Shown here one piece after another: positions 12,501 through 24,800 of a DNA stretch of 64,000 bases. Every line of letters begins with the position of its first letter. The first letter of the stretch is position 1. The notes beneath the pieces were generated by a model, which saw only the letters and a list, made by a program, of their open reading frames with translations, did no database searches and was not told the origin of the DNA. Both the position numbers and the translations under genes were made by a program. The DNA is from Petaurus breviceps papuanus (lineage: Eukaryota; Chordata; Mammalia; Diprotodontia; Petauridae): assembly GCA_028583685.1 (NCBI GenBank), contig JAMXIF010001253.1, positions 98,473,813 to 98,537,812 on the forward strand. The letters are read 5' to 3'.

Positions 12501-15500
12501 TGTGTGTGGGTGTTAAGTGTATGAGCCTGGAACTGAACTCGGGTACTCCTGAGTCTGGGGCCGGTGCTTTACTCACTGCACCACCTAGCCGCCCCTATTT
12601 TTTACTCTTTCACTAGGATCTTCTGTCTTTCCCTATCTTCTGGCTCTTTCTTGCAGCCAACAAACACACCTGTGTCTCCCCTATCCTTTAAAAATAAAAG
12701 CAAAACTTTCATGAGATCCTACTATCTCTGCTAGCTATTGTCTTGTCTCCTGCCCTAATCAGCTAATTTTAAAAACTGTCTGTAAGTAATACCTTCACTC
12801 CTTTAACTTCTTTTTAAATTTTTTAATTAATTTGTTTGTTTCCTTTTAGTTTACAGGATTCAATTCCACAATTCCTTGAGTTTCACATTTTGTCCCCCTC
12901 TTTCCCCTCCCCTCCATGGCAGCATATAGTCAAGTATAGGATCTGTAAATACTTTCACATTATACATTAGTCAGGTTATAAAGACGGATTGTATCAGATG
13001 GAATGAAAAATGGTAGAGGACATAAAACCAAACAAGAGAAGGAAAAAGATCAGGTATTTTGCTTCCACCTGGATATAAACTCATTTCTTTCTAGTTCTTT
13101 CTCTGGATGCACATATTTCTCTCCATCATGCGTCTTTTGGGATTAACTTGTATCACTGCATTGCTGAGAAGAGTCCAGCCTATCAAAGTTGGTCATCACA
13201 CATACGTTGTGTCTATAATTGTGTACATATTTCTCCTGGTTCTACTCTTCTCACTCAGCATTAGTTTGTATAAGCCTCTCCAGGTAAATTTGAAGACCGT
13301 CTGCTCCTTGTTTCTTATAGCACAATAGTATTCCATAACATGCATATACCACAACTTGTTCAGCCATTCCCCAATTGATGGGCACCCCCTTAATTTCCAA
13401 CTCTTTGCCACCACAAAAAGAGCTGCTATAAACATTTTTGTACATATGGGTCTTCCTCCCACTTCTATGATCTCTTTGCATTTCTTTAGCTTCTACCTTC
13501 TACACCATGTATAATTTGGGTTCTAACATCACAATTCAACTGAAACGTTTTTATCCAGAGTTAATAGTCTCTTATTCTTCAGATCTAATGACCTTTTCTC
13601 GGTCTTCATCCTTCTTGATCTCCTTGCAACATCTCACCTGTTGACTGCCTTCCTATCTGGGATATTTTAGGTTTTTATAAACCTTCTTTAGGTTAAAAAA
13701 AAAACACTTTCTTGGTTCTTTTCCTGCTTGACAGTTTCTTTGCTGGATTTTTATCTATGTAATGTCCACTAATTATGGGTATCCCCAAGGCTTTGCGAAG
13801 GGCCCTCTTCCCTTTTCTTTCTATACTTTCTCACTTGGTGAGCTTGTCAACTCCCATGAATTTATTGATCATCGGTATGAAAGTGATTCCTAGATCTGTA
13901 TATCAATTCTTAGTCTATCTTCTGAACTCCAATTTGGTATCACCAATTACTTGTGATGTACACAGGGCATGTACACAGTTGTATACATTAGATATCTCTT
14001 TTTGGATGTCTTGTAGACATCTGAAACTCAACATAACTTGTCCAAGACCAAGAACCATGTCCACAAGGTCAGAGTTATGGTGGAATGAATGAATGAAGCA
14101 TTTATTAAACCTTTACTGTGTGCAGATTACTGTGCTAAGAATTCAGGATACAAATAGAAAAGTAGGGGAGACAACATATATGGAAGATTTTAGTTGTAGG
14201 TCATATGGAAAGTGCTGAAGTCTTTAGGTAGGACTGGTAGTCTTGGGGATGCTGCCACTTCCAGGACTGTTGTACTCATCTGCCTTTTGGTCTCAGTTGG
14301 TCACTAATTGTTGGTAGTTGTGATGATGAAGGTGAGCCTCTTCTCTACAAGAATTTTTCTCCTCGGTGATGGTTATAGTAGGGACTGCGTTGGAAGTAGG
14401 TTTTGTGGTTTGGGGGAGACTGCTATTCACAAGGCTCTTGGACTCTGGGTCTTGGGTTGTCTTCTTCAGGGTCTGAGGGGAGATAGTGGTCAAGGTAGTA
14501 GTGATTTGATTTACCTGTCACATGCTACTTCCCATCTCTCCCTCAGAATACCCTAGCTGATTCAGGTAGGCTGGAAAGCAGAGCAAATTATTCTAGTCCC
14601 TGATGGAACTAGCTGTTTGCTTCCTACAAAGTTGCAAATATTTCAGAATGTAGAGTTTTCCTCAGAGGTCCGTTCCAATTGATAGACATCTTTAGGACCT
14701 CTGGAGCTTGCTGATAGGAGACTTGCAGGATAGCATTGGTATCCATTTGTAATTCATACTCTCTCTTATAAATGACTCTCTCTCTCTCTTTCCCCTCCCA
14801 TGCTAAAATGTCAGTTATTGGGTGACCTGTATGAATTATTTTATTGTATGCACTATATATCTAGAGTGATGGTAAGCGGCTAGGTTGCACAGTGAATAGA
14901 GCACCAGCCCTGGAGTCAGGAGGACTTGAGTTCAAATCTGGCCTCAGACACTTACTTACTAGCTGTGTGACCTTGGGCGAGTCACTTAACCCCAATTGCC
15001 CTGCCTTTACCCCTGCCAAAAACCAAAAAAAAAGAGTGATGGTAAATCTGAATAATAACAATATAGTAGTCAAGGGATCAGGATTCACTAACTGATATAT
15101 GTGGTCATATTGGTTGTTTGAAAAAACTATATTCAAATTATAGATTAAGGGGTATACTGGGTTTAGCTGCCAACATTCCAAGTTCAAATTATGCCTCTTG
15201 GCTAGCTGTGTGACCATGGGAAAGTCACTTAACCTCTCTCAGCCTTGCTTTCCTTAACTACAAAATGTAGGTAATGATGCCTATAGTAACCAATTCATAG
15301 GGTAGCATCAGTTATGTAACAAATTTGAAGAAATGCCAGTTTGACAAAGAAGAGACAGAGATTTGGGAACATATCATATGTTGGCAAGGAATCTATCTGT
15401 AGACATTCATGCAAAGTGGAATCTATATGGTCATGAGGGATTCAGTTTCAGCTAAGGAATTGTATTCTTTGACTTGATGAGGAATACTACCCTTATGTGA

Positions 15501-15751
15501 TCTCTGGGTTCTCTTACCTGCTATAACTTCTCATGACTTTGAAGTGGGTACTAGAGCAGGAAGTCACATTAAATGACCTGAAAAAAAAATGGTTTACCTT
15601 ATGTTGATATTTTTGTATCTCTGTAAACTTCTCTTTATGGTTACCAGTGTAGCTAGTATTTTCAAGGAACCATCCTCTTATAGGCCACATTATCTACCAT
15701 TAATTCTTATCCCTATCTGTACTTTTTCTAGGAGTTGGCCAATGCAGATAA

Positions 15752-15802
<51 letters not shown>

Positions 15803-15812
15803 NNNNNNNNNN

Positions 15813-15868
<56 letters not shown>

Positions 15869-18800
15869 ACTCTTGGTGGATGTAACTATGATATCTGTTA
15901 GCATATCCATTCTTGTGAAACATGTGCTTTGGTCAAGAATCTTGTGGAATGACTTTCAGGTTTGTTGCAATACTTGTAAGTCTCATCCATTCCTGGCTGG
16001 CAGTAATCAATCAGCAAATATTTAAGTACCTTTTATACATCAGAATGTAGTAGATTTTGGGAATACAAATGATAGATTTTGTCAAAAATCTGCCCCTGTC
16101 TCAGGTAAACAGTGACATTTTGTTGGTGGCCAAAGTGGCTCACTTCTTTTTCTCTTCTGCACCTCTTACCACTGCTAAGTCTACCTGCCTATTCCTGAAG
16201 GAGGTTTTTCATCTCTTTTGTGTTCTCTCTCATATCCCTTCTGAGGTACAGAGTTTACCTCATTTTCCTGGACTACTCATGGGAACTCTTGGACATGTTC
16301 ATGTCCTATACTATTACTAAGTAAAGATTTCCCTATCCATAACCTATCACTCTCAGTCTGATGGACAGAGAGAGCATACAAATCAAAGCCCAGACAATAT
16401 CTTCTGTGCTTTACTTTTTACTGTCATGACTATCATACCTATAGCTGATTCTGTAAATATTACAATAATAATAATAACAATGGTTCATTTGTCTATCCAG
16501 ACCATACTCTGTCTTCTACCCTTAGTTACTGACTTTTTTCTTCACTCACCATGTACACTACAGTCCTCACAGTAAATGAAAACTTGAGAAATTTGGAGGT
16601 GGAACAGGCTGACTTCCAGTGCCCCATAAGTAGCCAAAGTCATGAGCAAATAGTAGGGCTACTGCTCTCACATCATTATGGAGCTCTTCATTGTAGGAGA
16701 AACAGGTTTAGCTATCCAGAAAATGATGACGAGTTTGATAGGCCTCTTTATTATTACTCAGGCAGTGATTTCTCTGACCTACTGGCTAGTATTACCTTCC
16801 ACATTATATATATTCCTCCCCCTTCTCTGCTTAGAAGAGAGTTCACTATATTTGATAGCATTCTAATTAGTATACTTGAAGCTGAACTCAGAATATTATT
16901 TTAAACTATTTCATTGGTAAAGGTTGTACTTGTGTGACTGATGTGATCTGAGAAATTTCTTGACAGGTAATATTTTTTGTTGTTCATGAAATTTCTCGAG
17001 ACTATTACTATTTTTTTAAGATCACCAAATTTATATTTCTTTTATTTTTGAAGTTAATTCCTTCTGAAAAAAAAATTCCCTTCAAAAATGTGTTGTCATA
17101 GCTTTGTCTTTATGTAAATATATACATATATTTGTTAGCACAATTATAACATTTATTCCATCTTTTTAGAATGACCAGGTTCTTCAGGGTTTCTCAGTGG
17201 AGAAAGGAGAATTCACATGCCCACTCTGTCGTCAGTTTGCTAACAGTGTTCTTCCCTGTTATCCTGGAAACAATGTGGAAAATAGTCTTTGGCAGTGTCA
17301 GAGTAACAGGAGCATGCAAGAGCTCATAAAAGAGGTTGAAGAGCTTCAAGAACAGCTGGGAATTTTCCCAGTAAGCATCAGTGTAAGGCAGAAAGATCCT
17401 TGTTAATTTGTTTCTACTTTTCAGCCTTCCTTTTCATTGTCTCTCTGTGATTCATTTATATTTTTTATGAATTTAGCGGAAATTCCCTTAAAGGTTTTGA
17501 CTTCTGTTATTTTATTGAGTAAAAACAAAAATAAGAATAGTAGAACATATTAGTACCAAAGACTGTATTATCTTCACTCTAAATTGTTATAGTTTTAATA
17601 TTGTATTTTCTAGATTGTGAAAACCCATATGTTTTTGTGTACTGAGGCACTTTTCATAGAATTGTATTATTATAGACATCTCATATGTTATTTCTTTGTG
17701 ATGAAAAGTACAATTTAGTTTATAAATATACCTATTAATAACATGTTTTACACAGAACTACATACATACATTTGTTAATATGCAGATATTGATAAAACTA
17801 TGTAAGTGAAAAAGAATATATTAATATTAAGCAACCTTATAGCCTGGATCTTCCATGTAACACCAACTGCTATAGCATAATTGTTTCATCTTGCATACTA
17901 CTATTTTTTCCTAGATTTCTATCCATGGTATTTACCAGTATAAATAACAGAAGTATCTCCTTATAATACAATTTTACTTTTAAAGTAATTTTGGGGTCTA
18001 GACCCATATGGTAATGAATCTCCAATGTATAGTTTAATTTGGTCTCATCACATAAATATATTCATGAAAAATTAAATATTTAGAATTTTTAGAAATTGAT
18101 TAATCACTGGGGGAGCTAGGTATTTGAAGGAATTATATGACATAATTCCACTGTCATTTAAAAATTATTTCTTTTATAACATGAAATTACCTTGTAATAT
18201 ATTCATATTTGCATGTGTTAGATTTTCTCAAAGTGAGGCATCCTTTATTACTTTAAAAGTCAGTCAATAAACTTTTATTAAATTCCTACTATGTACCAGG
18301 CATTATACCAAGCACTAATAATTTTTTTAAAAAGAGGCAAAAGATAGTCCTTGCCCTCAAGGAGCTCACAATCTAATGGGGGAGACAATAGTTTATATAC
18401 AGGAAAAATAGGAAATAATTAAGAGAGGGAAGGAACTAGAATTAAAATAAGTTGGGAAAGGCTTCCTATAGAAGGTGGGATTTTAGTTGAAACTTGAAGT
18501 AAGCCTGTAGATGAAGATGAAGAGAGGAGGTATTCCAGACATGGAGGACAGTCAGAGAAAATGCCTGGAGTTGAGAGATAGACTGTCTTTGTCTTGTTCA
18601 TGGAATAGCAAGGAGACCAGTGTCACTGGCAGAGAGTAAGGTATAAGAAAACTGGAAAAGAGGTGGAAGAATTGGTTATGAAGGGCCAAATAGCCATTTG
18701 ATAGTGGAGGCAATAGAAGGCTATTGGAGTTTATTGAGTGGGAAGGTGACATGACTGGATCTGCCCTTTAGGAAAATCACTTTGGTAGTTTTAATAGAGG

Positions 18801-21800
18801 ATGGATTGGAGTTGGGAGAGATTTGAGGTAGGCAGATCTACCAGCAGGCTATTGCAATAGTCCAAACATGAGTTGATGAAGACCTGTATTAGGGTTATGG
18901 CAGTATCAGAGTAGAGAAGGGGGCATATTTGAGAGATGTTGCAAAGGTGAAATCAGCAGACCTTTCTGCAAATTGGATTTGGGGGCTGTGAAATATTGAA
19001 GAGTCAAGGGTGACACCTAGGTTATGAGCCTAGGTAAATGGGAGGATGGTGTTGCCCTAGAGAGAAATAAGGGGAAGTTAAGGAGGATGAGGGAGGCTTT
19101 AGGGGAAAGATCATGAGTTCAGTTTTGGACACGTTGTGTTTAAAATGTCTATTGGAGATTTAGTTTGGGATTTCTGAAGTGTAGTTGGAAATGTGAGACT
19201 TGAAGATCATCAGAGAGGTTAGAGCAGGATAGGTAGATATGAATATCATCATAGAAATGGTAAGTAAATTTATGGAAGCTGATGAGATCAAATGAAATAG
19301 TATAGAGGGAGAAGAGAAGAGGACCCAGGACAGAATCTTGTGGATACTGAAGGTTAAAGGGCATAGTCTGGAGGAGGATCCAGTAATGGAGATTGAAAAA
19401 AGAGTAGTCTATAGTATAGAGAGAGTAGTGTCCCAAAAGCCTAGAGATGTGAAAATATCAAGAAGAATGTGCTCAACAGCATCAAAGGCTGCAGGAGAAA
19501 AAGATGAATGAAGACTGAAAAAAGGCCACAGGATTTTGGCATTTGAAATCCTTGGTTACTTTGGAGGAGAGCAGTTTGGTGGAATGATGAGATAGGATGC
19601 TGGATTATAAGAGATTAAGAAGAGAGTGAGAGAGTAAAAGTGGAAGTATCTATTATAGGTGGCCTTTTCAAGGAGTTTGGCTACAAAGGATAGAAGAGAT
19701 ATAGGACAATAGTTAGCAGGGATAATGTGGGAGAGACCAGGGTATATTTGTAGGAAGTAGGAAAGGAGCCATTACACAGGGAGAGTTTGAAGATAAGTGA
19801 AGAGTAAGGATGACAGAGGGACAATTTGTTGGAGGAAATGGGATAGAATGGGTTGCTTTTGCAGATGGAGGGTTAGGTCTTGGTAAGGAGTAAGGCTTCT
19901 TTGTGTGATAGGGATGAAGGAAGAGATAGTGGTAGAAGACATCTGAATGATATGAGATAAGGAAGAGAAGAGAGAAGAGGAAACTCACAGGGAATGACCT
20001 CACTTTTCCTCTAAAATATGAGACATTGTTCCTTAAAAGAAAGGTATTAAATCATAAAAATAGACCCTTTGCTTGCATAGAGAATAAACTTTATCTGTTA
20101 AAGTATCCCCCAGAGCATGCCATAAGGTTGTGAAAACTAAAGTATTGAAACAAGAGTGGGAAAAGCCTTTGAACATTTTGTTTCTTCATACCAGTAAAGT
20201 ATTTTAAAGTCTATTAAGCATAATGCCTGCCACATAGTAAAAATTTAAGAATGTCCTATATATTTATTTATGTAGTTATCTGATAGTTGCATTACAGTTA
20301 TAAATTCTTACATTGTAATTTTTTGATGTCTTTTAATAATTAAAAATGTATTTATATTGTGCCTCTGTTGACAAATGTAAAATATAGTGAACTTGTTGTT
20401 GTTGTTATTGTTAGTCAGAAACCAACTTAAGTAAAGAAATGGAATCTGTAATGAAGGATATCAAAAGTACTACACAAAAGAAATACACAGACTATAGCAA
20501 GACTCCTGGCTCACCAGACAATGATTTTCTCTTTATGTATTCTGTAGCTAGGTAAGTACAATATTTAATTTTTAAAGAGTTTTCTCAGTTGTTGTCACTC
20601 ATTAGTATTGTTGAATGGACCTTTATTTTATCTAGTTACAAAGGTTCACTTAACAGGAGGGATATCGTTTATGCTTTTTCTGTCTTGGTTTAAATCATTG
20701 TTTTTATTGTAAACATCCCACTATGCCTATGGACATCAAATCTTATTTCAGTTAGGTGGTTTTTAAAAATAAAAAATAAAATCTTGGAATATTTTTTGTA
20801 GTTAATACTGAATTAAGCATTATAGAATGAGGGGCAGGCGGGGATTATTAGTGAATGTTCCAAATTGTATAATTCAAAATAAGTTGGTTTTGGTTAAAAG
20901 GTTTCTGTTACACATTAGAAATCACTGTTTTCAGTTTTCAGGCATATATGAAAAAAGAGACAGGTTTGTTTGCCAAAACATTCTATTTACCCGTATAATG
21001 AAGGAGGCAGAGAGAAGAAAGCTGAATATGTTCTATCTTGTCCCTCATTTAACTGTTGAAGCCCAGAGAAGAGAAGCTTTAAAATATTTAATATTTTAAG
21101 TTTTTATTTTTTAAAATAGCATCTAGAGAGAGGTGATAGCAGTTGAAAAGTAACTTAATTGAACCAGGGAGTCAAATGGAAGAAGAAAAAGCCAGTCATA
21201 TTGCACAAGTTGTGCTAGCAGGATGCAGATGAGATTTTGTTGCCCTTCATCTCCCAAATTAGATGAAAATAACCTAATTTAGTTTATTTATCTACCTCGT
21301 AGTAGATATGAAGTATTGAGGAATATGTCTATTTAGAAGTTTTAAAGAAGTTTCTTCCAAGGGCAAAAATGGCAAGCAGAAGAGAAACTGACATTCAGTA
21401 GAGATATTTTTTTGTTAGCCTTTTCTGCAACAGTTGATTATTTGTCAGTTTCTCTAATTATATGATGCAATTCTTTAAAAAAAAAATGTATTTATTTGTA
21501 ACATTCATACAAAATTTTAATTTCCAGATTCTCTCCCTCTCTCCTGACTATTCCCCACCCATTAACAAGGCGAGCAATACAAGATCTACCATACATAGTG
21601 AAATCATGCAAAACATATTTCCGTATTATCAATGTTGAAAAAAAAAAGTAACCAAACAAAAAAGCAAGAAAAATTAAGGAAGTAGGGGCAGCTAAGTGGT
21701 GAAGTGAATAGCGCATCAGCCCTGAGTTCAAATCCAGCCTCAGAAACATGACACTTGCTAGCTGTATTACATTGGGCAAGTCACTTAACCCTGACTGCCT

Positions 21801-24800
21801 CAACTCTCCTCTCCCCCCTCCCAAAATAAATAAAGGGTGTAGGAAAAGCATGCTTAGAGTTCATCAGTTCTTGGAGTCTGAATGCAGATTGAAGCATGCT
21901 TTTATTTATTTTTCTGATTTTTTTTCTTTTTGGTTTGTATTTTTTTTCAAAACGTGACTAATATGGAAATACATTTTACATGATTGCACATGTATAACCT
22001 GTATCAAATTGCTTGCCTTCTCAATGAGGGGAAAAAAGAGAGGGAGGAGGAGAGTTTGGAACTCACAATTTTAAAAAAAGAATGTTAAAAATTGTTTTTA
22101 CATGTAATTGGGGAAAAATAAAATATTACGTAATTTAAAAAATAGGGGAAAAAGTAAAAGCAGGGAAAAAGGAGTTTATCAGTTTTTTCTTTGGAAGGGG
22201 GAGACTTATTTTCATCATGGGTCCTTTGGAATTTTCATAACCCTGTTCTAGAGTTTGTTTAAGGTTCCTGTTGACAGGTCAGGTCTTTTTTTTTCCTTTT
22301 TCTTTTACCTATTGCTTTGAAGGGAAACATTTGATTATAGTAAAGTATGTTGTAGTCGGCCTTTAATAAAAATTCACTTTAGAGTTACATATTCATAATA
22401 AAAGGCTTTTAGTTTGTTAAGAAAATAGTGATATATTTCTTTAAATTTCTTTATATAAACTCTTGCTTCTGAAAGGAATGTAAGCTGTGATGTCACATGC
22501 AGCCACCCTGCTCACTTCAGAAAGAGTAGTACCAATGCCAACTAGGGGCCAAACTGTAACTCCTCAAGAACGAGTGACAAACATAAACATAATTTGGTGG
22601 CTGAATCGAATAATATAATACTAGTAATTTGATGATTTTAAAAAGTACTTTACATACATTATCTCACTCGGGCCTTCACGACTGTTTGAGGTTGGTAGTA
22701 CTGAAGAAGTTAGGGGAATGCCAAGGCAGAGTTGCCTGAAATGAATTCACACACTCAAGCCTTCTTTTAATCAAGTGACAAAAAGTTTATTGTAATGCCC
22801 ATAGTAGTGAGAAAAGTTCCTTTGGGGACCAAAGCAATTTAATGAGGGGGAATCTAAAACCAAGTATGGTAATTAAGTGGGGCTGGGGGTAGGTATAATG
22901 GCATTAGGGAATCCTCAGCATTTACAAGTAGTCCCAGTGCTGGGCTCATGGAATGTATGGGAAAACTCCCAGAGTTAACTGAGATAACTTTGTTGAGGGG
23001 AGATAACTGTTGTTAACAACAGATAACAGTCAACCGAGATAACTGTTGTTCAGTCCCAGGTTGACTGAAGGGAGCATAGGCTGTATCCAAGAGACGGTGG
23101 GTGAACATGGGCTGGTATCCACTGTTTGCTACCAACTATAGGTGAATGGCCTGTAGTCTGGAAGACAAATCTGACTAGCAAGTTCAATATTCAGGGCCCA
23201 AATATAAGAAAAATTTAAAGAGATGTCAGAATGGGGGAGAACAATGTAAGAAACCAAAAACCCCATTGGAATCATTTAACATAGGATTATCTATTCTTGT
23301 TGCTTTCTCAATCCATGTTGATTCACAGTTCTTTTAGGAGGATTAGATGCTGTCGGAACATGCAAATATAAGTAATAGCATTTTTGTAGGCAGAAGTTTA
23401 CCACTCCTGAGTATAATAGTTATACAAATAAACTTATTTATAAGAGGCTGACTTTACTCCAGTTATAATCAAGACTTGGGAGGATATTTAAGTAATTAAT
23501 TCCACAGCAGGGCCTATCAATAAGTTGTTCATAATAAAAACATTTATACTACAGGACACACAGTACAAACAGGTGTTATTTCTACATTAGTAATAAACTT
23601 GAATGAAATTGACTTTTCCATTAATTTAACACAAAATATTCTGCAGTTTACTCCCCTCTAAGAAAAGGGATTGCACTGAAATTCATTTCTTCAAACCAGA
23701 TTGAAGATGTTTCTGATTTAGTTTCAGTAATTAATAGAATAACAGCTAGATCCTTCAATCAATTAATCCCATTTTACAGATGATAAAACTGAGGCTCAGA
23801 GACATTAAATGACTTACCCAAGGGTAAACACAGAGCTTGATATTGAAAGTCATAAGGATAAGTCACAAAGCCAAAATAAATTTTAAAATGGGAAATATTC
23901 TGATCAGCATACTGTCAGTGAAAGATGGTAGTATTTAGCTTGTTTTTCAGATCAATGAATAATAAATTATATACTGAGAAAAAATGAAAATAAGATGTGC
24001 GATTTTGTGATTTGAAACTTAGGTGGTAGGTACTTAGTTTGCATAGAAAGATGATATAATTTGAATATGTTAAACTTCTGGAGTAATAGCAAATGTAATA
24101 TTCTAGTTAATTTATTCTTCTGGTTACCTGAGGGTTGTCCATGGAGAGCATCCATGGATAATCAGTTTTCAAGGGTTGTGTAGTATCTGAGAGCTCTCTT
24201 TAGTCTTATCACTGGTCTTAACTGAGATAATGCTTATAAACTACTTTGTAAGTTTTAAATTTGTATATAAATGTCACTTAATGATTTTATGGTCACTCTA
24301 TAGTATTGTAGGTCTGTAGTAATTCTAGGAAATTAGACAAATTCTTTATGGAACATAAATCATAATCTGGAATGTGCTAATGCTGTTTAAAAAATGAGCA
24401 CAAGATGAGTTCATCTTCCTGGTTCTTATCTCTTATTAAAGAGTAGAAAATTCTGATTAGTTGAGATTTCCAAGGGTTTGGATTCTCAATCAATGGGAAT
24501 GTATTGTACATAAACTTTAATCCCCTTATACTCTAAATAATACATTGAGAAATTTGTGTTGCCTTAAATTTTGAGATGTTTACCCCTTCTTACAGAAATG
24601 TCTTAATAATGCTGAACCAAAAAGGGAACATAATTGTGAGCTAGGATACTAACCATGATATTTCAAGAGGATAGTAGAGATTGAGAGGGTTGATTGTATA
24701 GTACAATAGTAACTTTGTAGAAAGCATGTAAAACTTTTGTTTTGCCAATTTATGGCTTAAAAGAGGCAGATTAAGCTGATTCAATTTAACTAACATTTAT

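Larger units (their letters stand above)
11720..14083 (+). mobile_element. L2 LINE, plus strand, split by a SINE and an L1
   Basis: Pieces 11720-12429, 12597-12808 and 13503-14083 follow each other in L2 order. The second piece carries an RT-domain start (cctgtgtctcccctatcc). The third matches the L2 region around the RT active site and after it (tcttgatctccttgcaacat; agacatctgaaactcaacat). The element is diverged and has no open reading frame. Piece borders are supported by the inserted elements between them. Confidence 0.7.
7630..17169. other. UBR3: UBR3 intron (9.5 kb)
   Basis: Transposon-rich: MIR, L2, an L1 5' end, four SINEs, a nested L2/SINE/L1 block and a Ty3/gypsy fossil. Unassigned stretches are 7640-8150, 8500-8940, 10040-10900, 11290-11560, 14180-14860 and 15310-15740; none shows a gene. 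Confidence 0.75.

Noticed and set aside
14293-14556. Overlapping frames on both strands near 14.3-14.5 kb (Thr/Pro-rich minus frame)
   Set aside because: No domain, no splice context, and no sign of conservation that I can judge.
15589-16025. Frames of Cys-Val or Thr-His repeats around the N gap
   Set aside because: They are translations of the GT microsatellite on both strands, bridging ten N.
17371-17406. Extension of the CPLC exon to the stop at 17404
   Set aside because: The GTAAGC donor at 17371 and exact continuity with the next exon ([10 protein letters not shown]) show this is intron.
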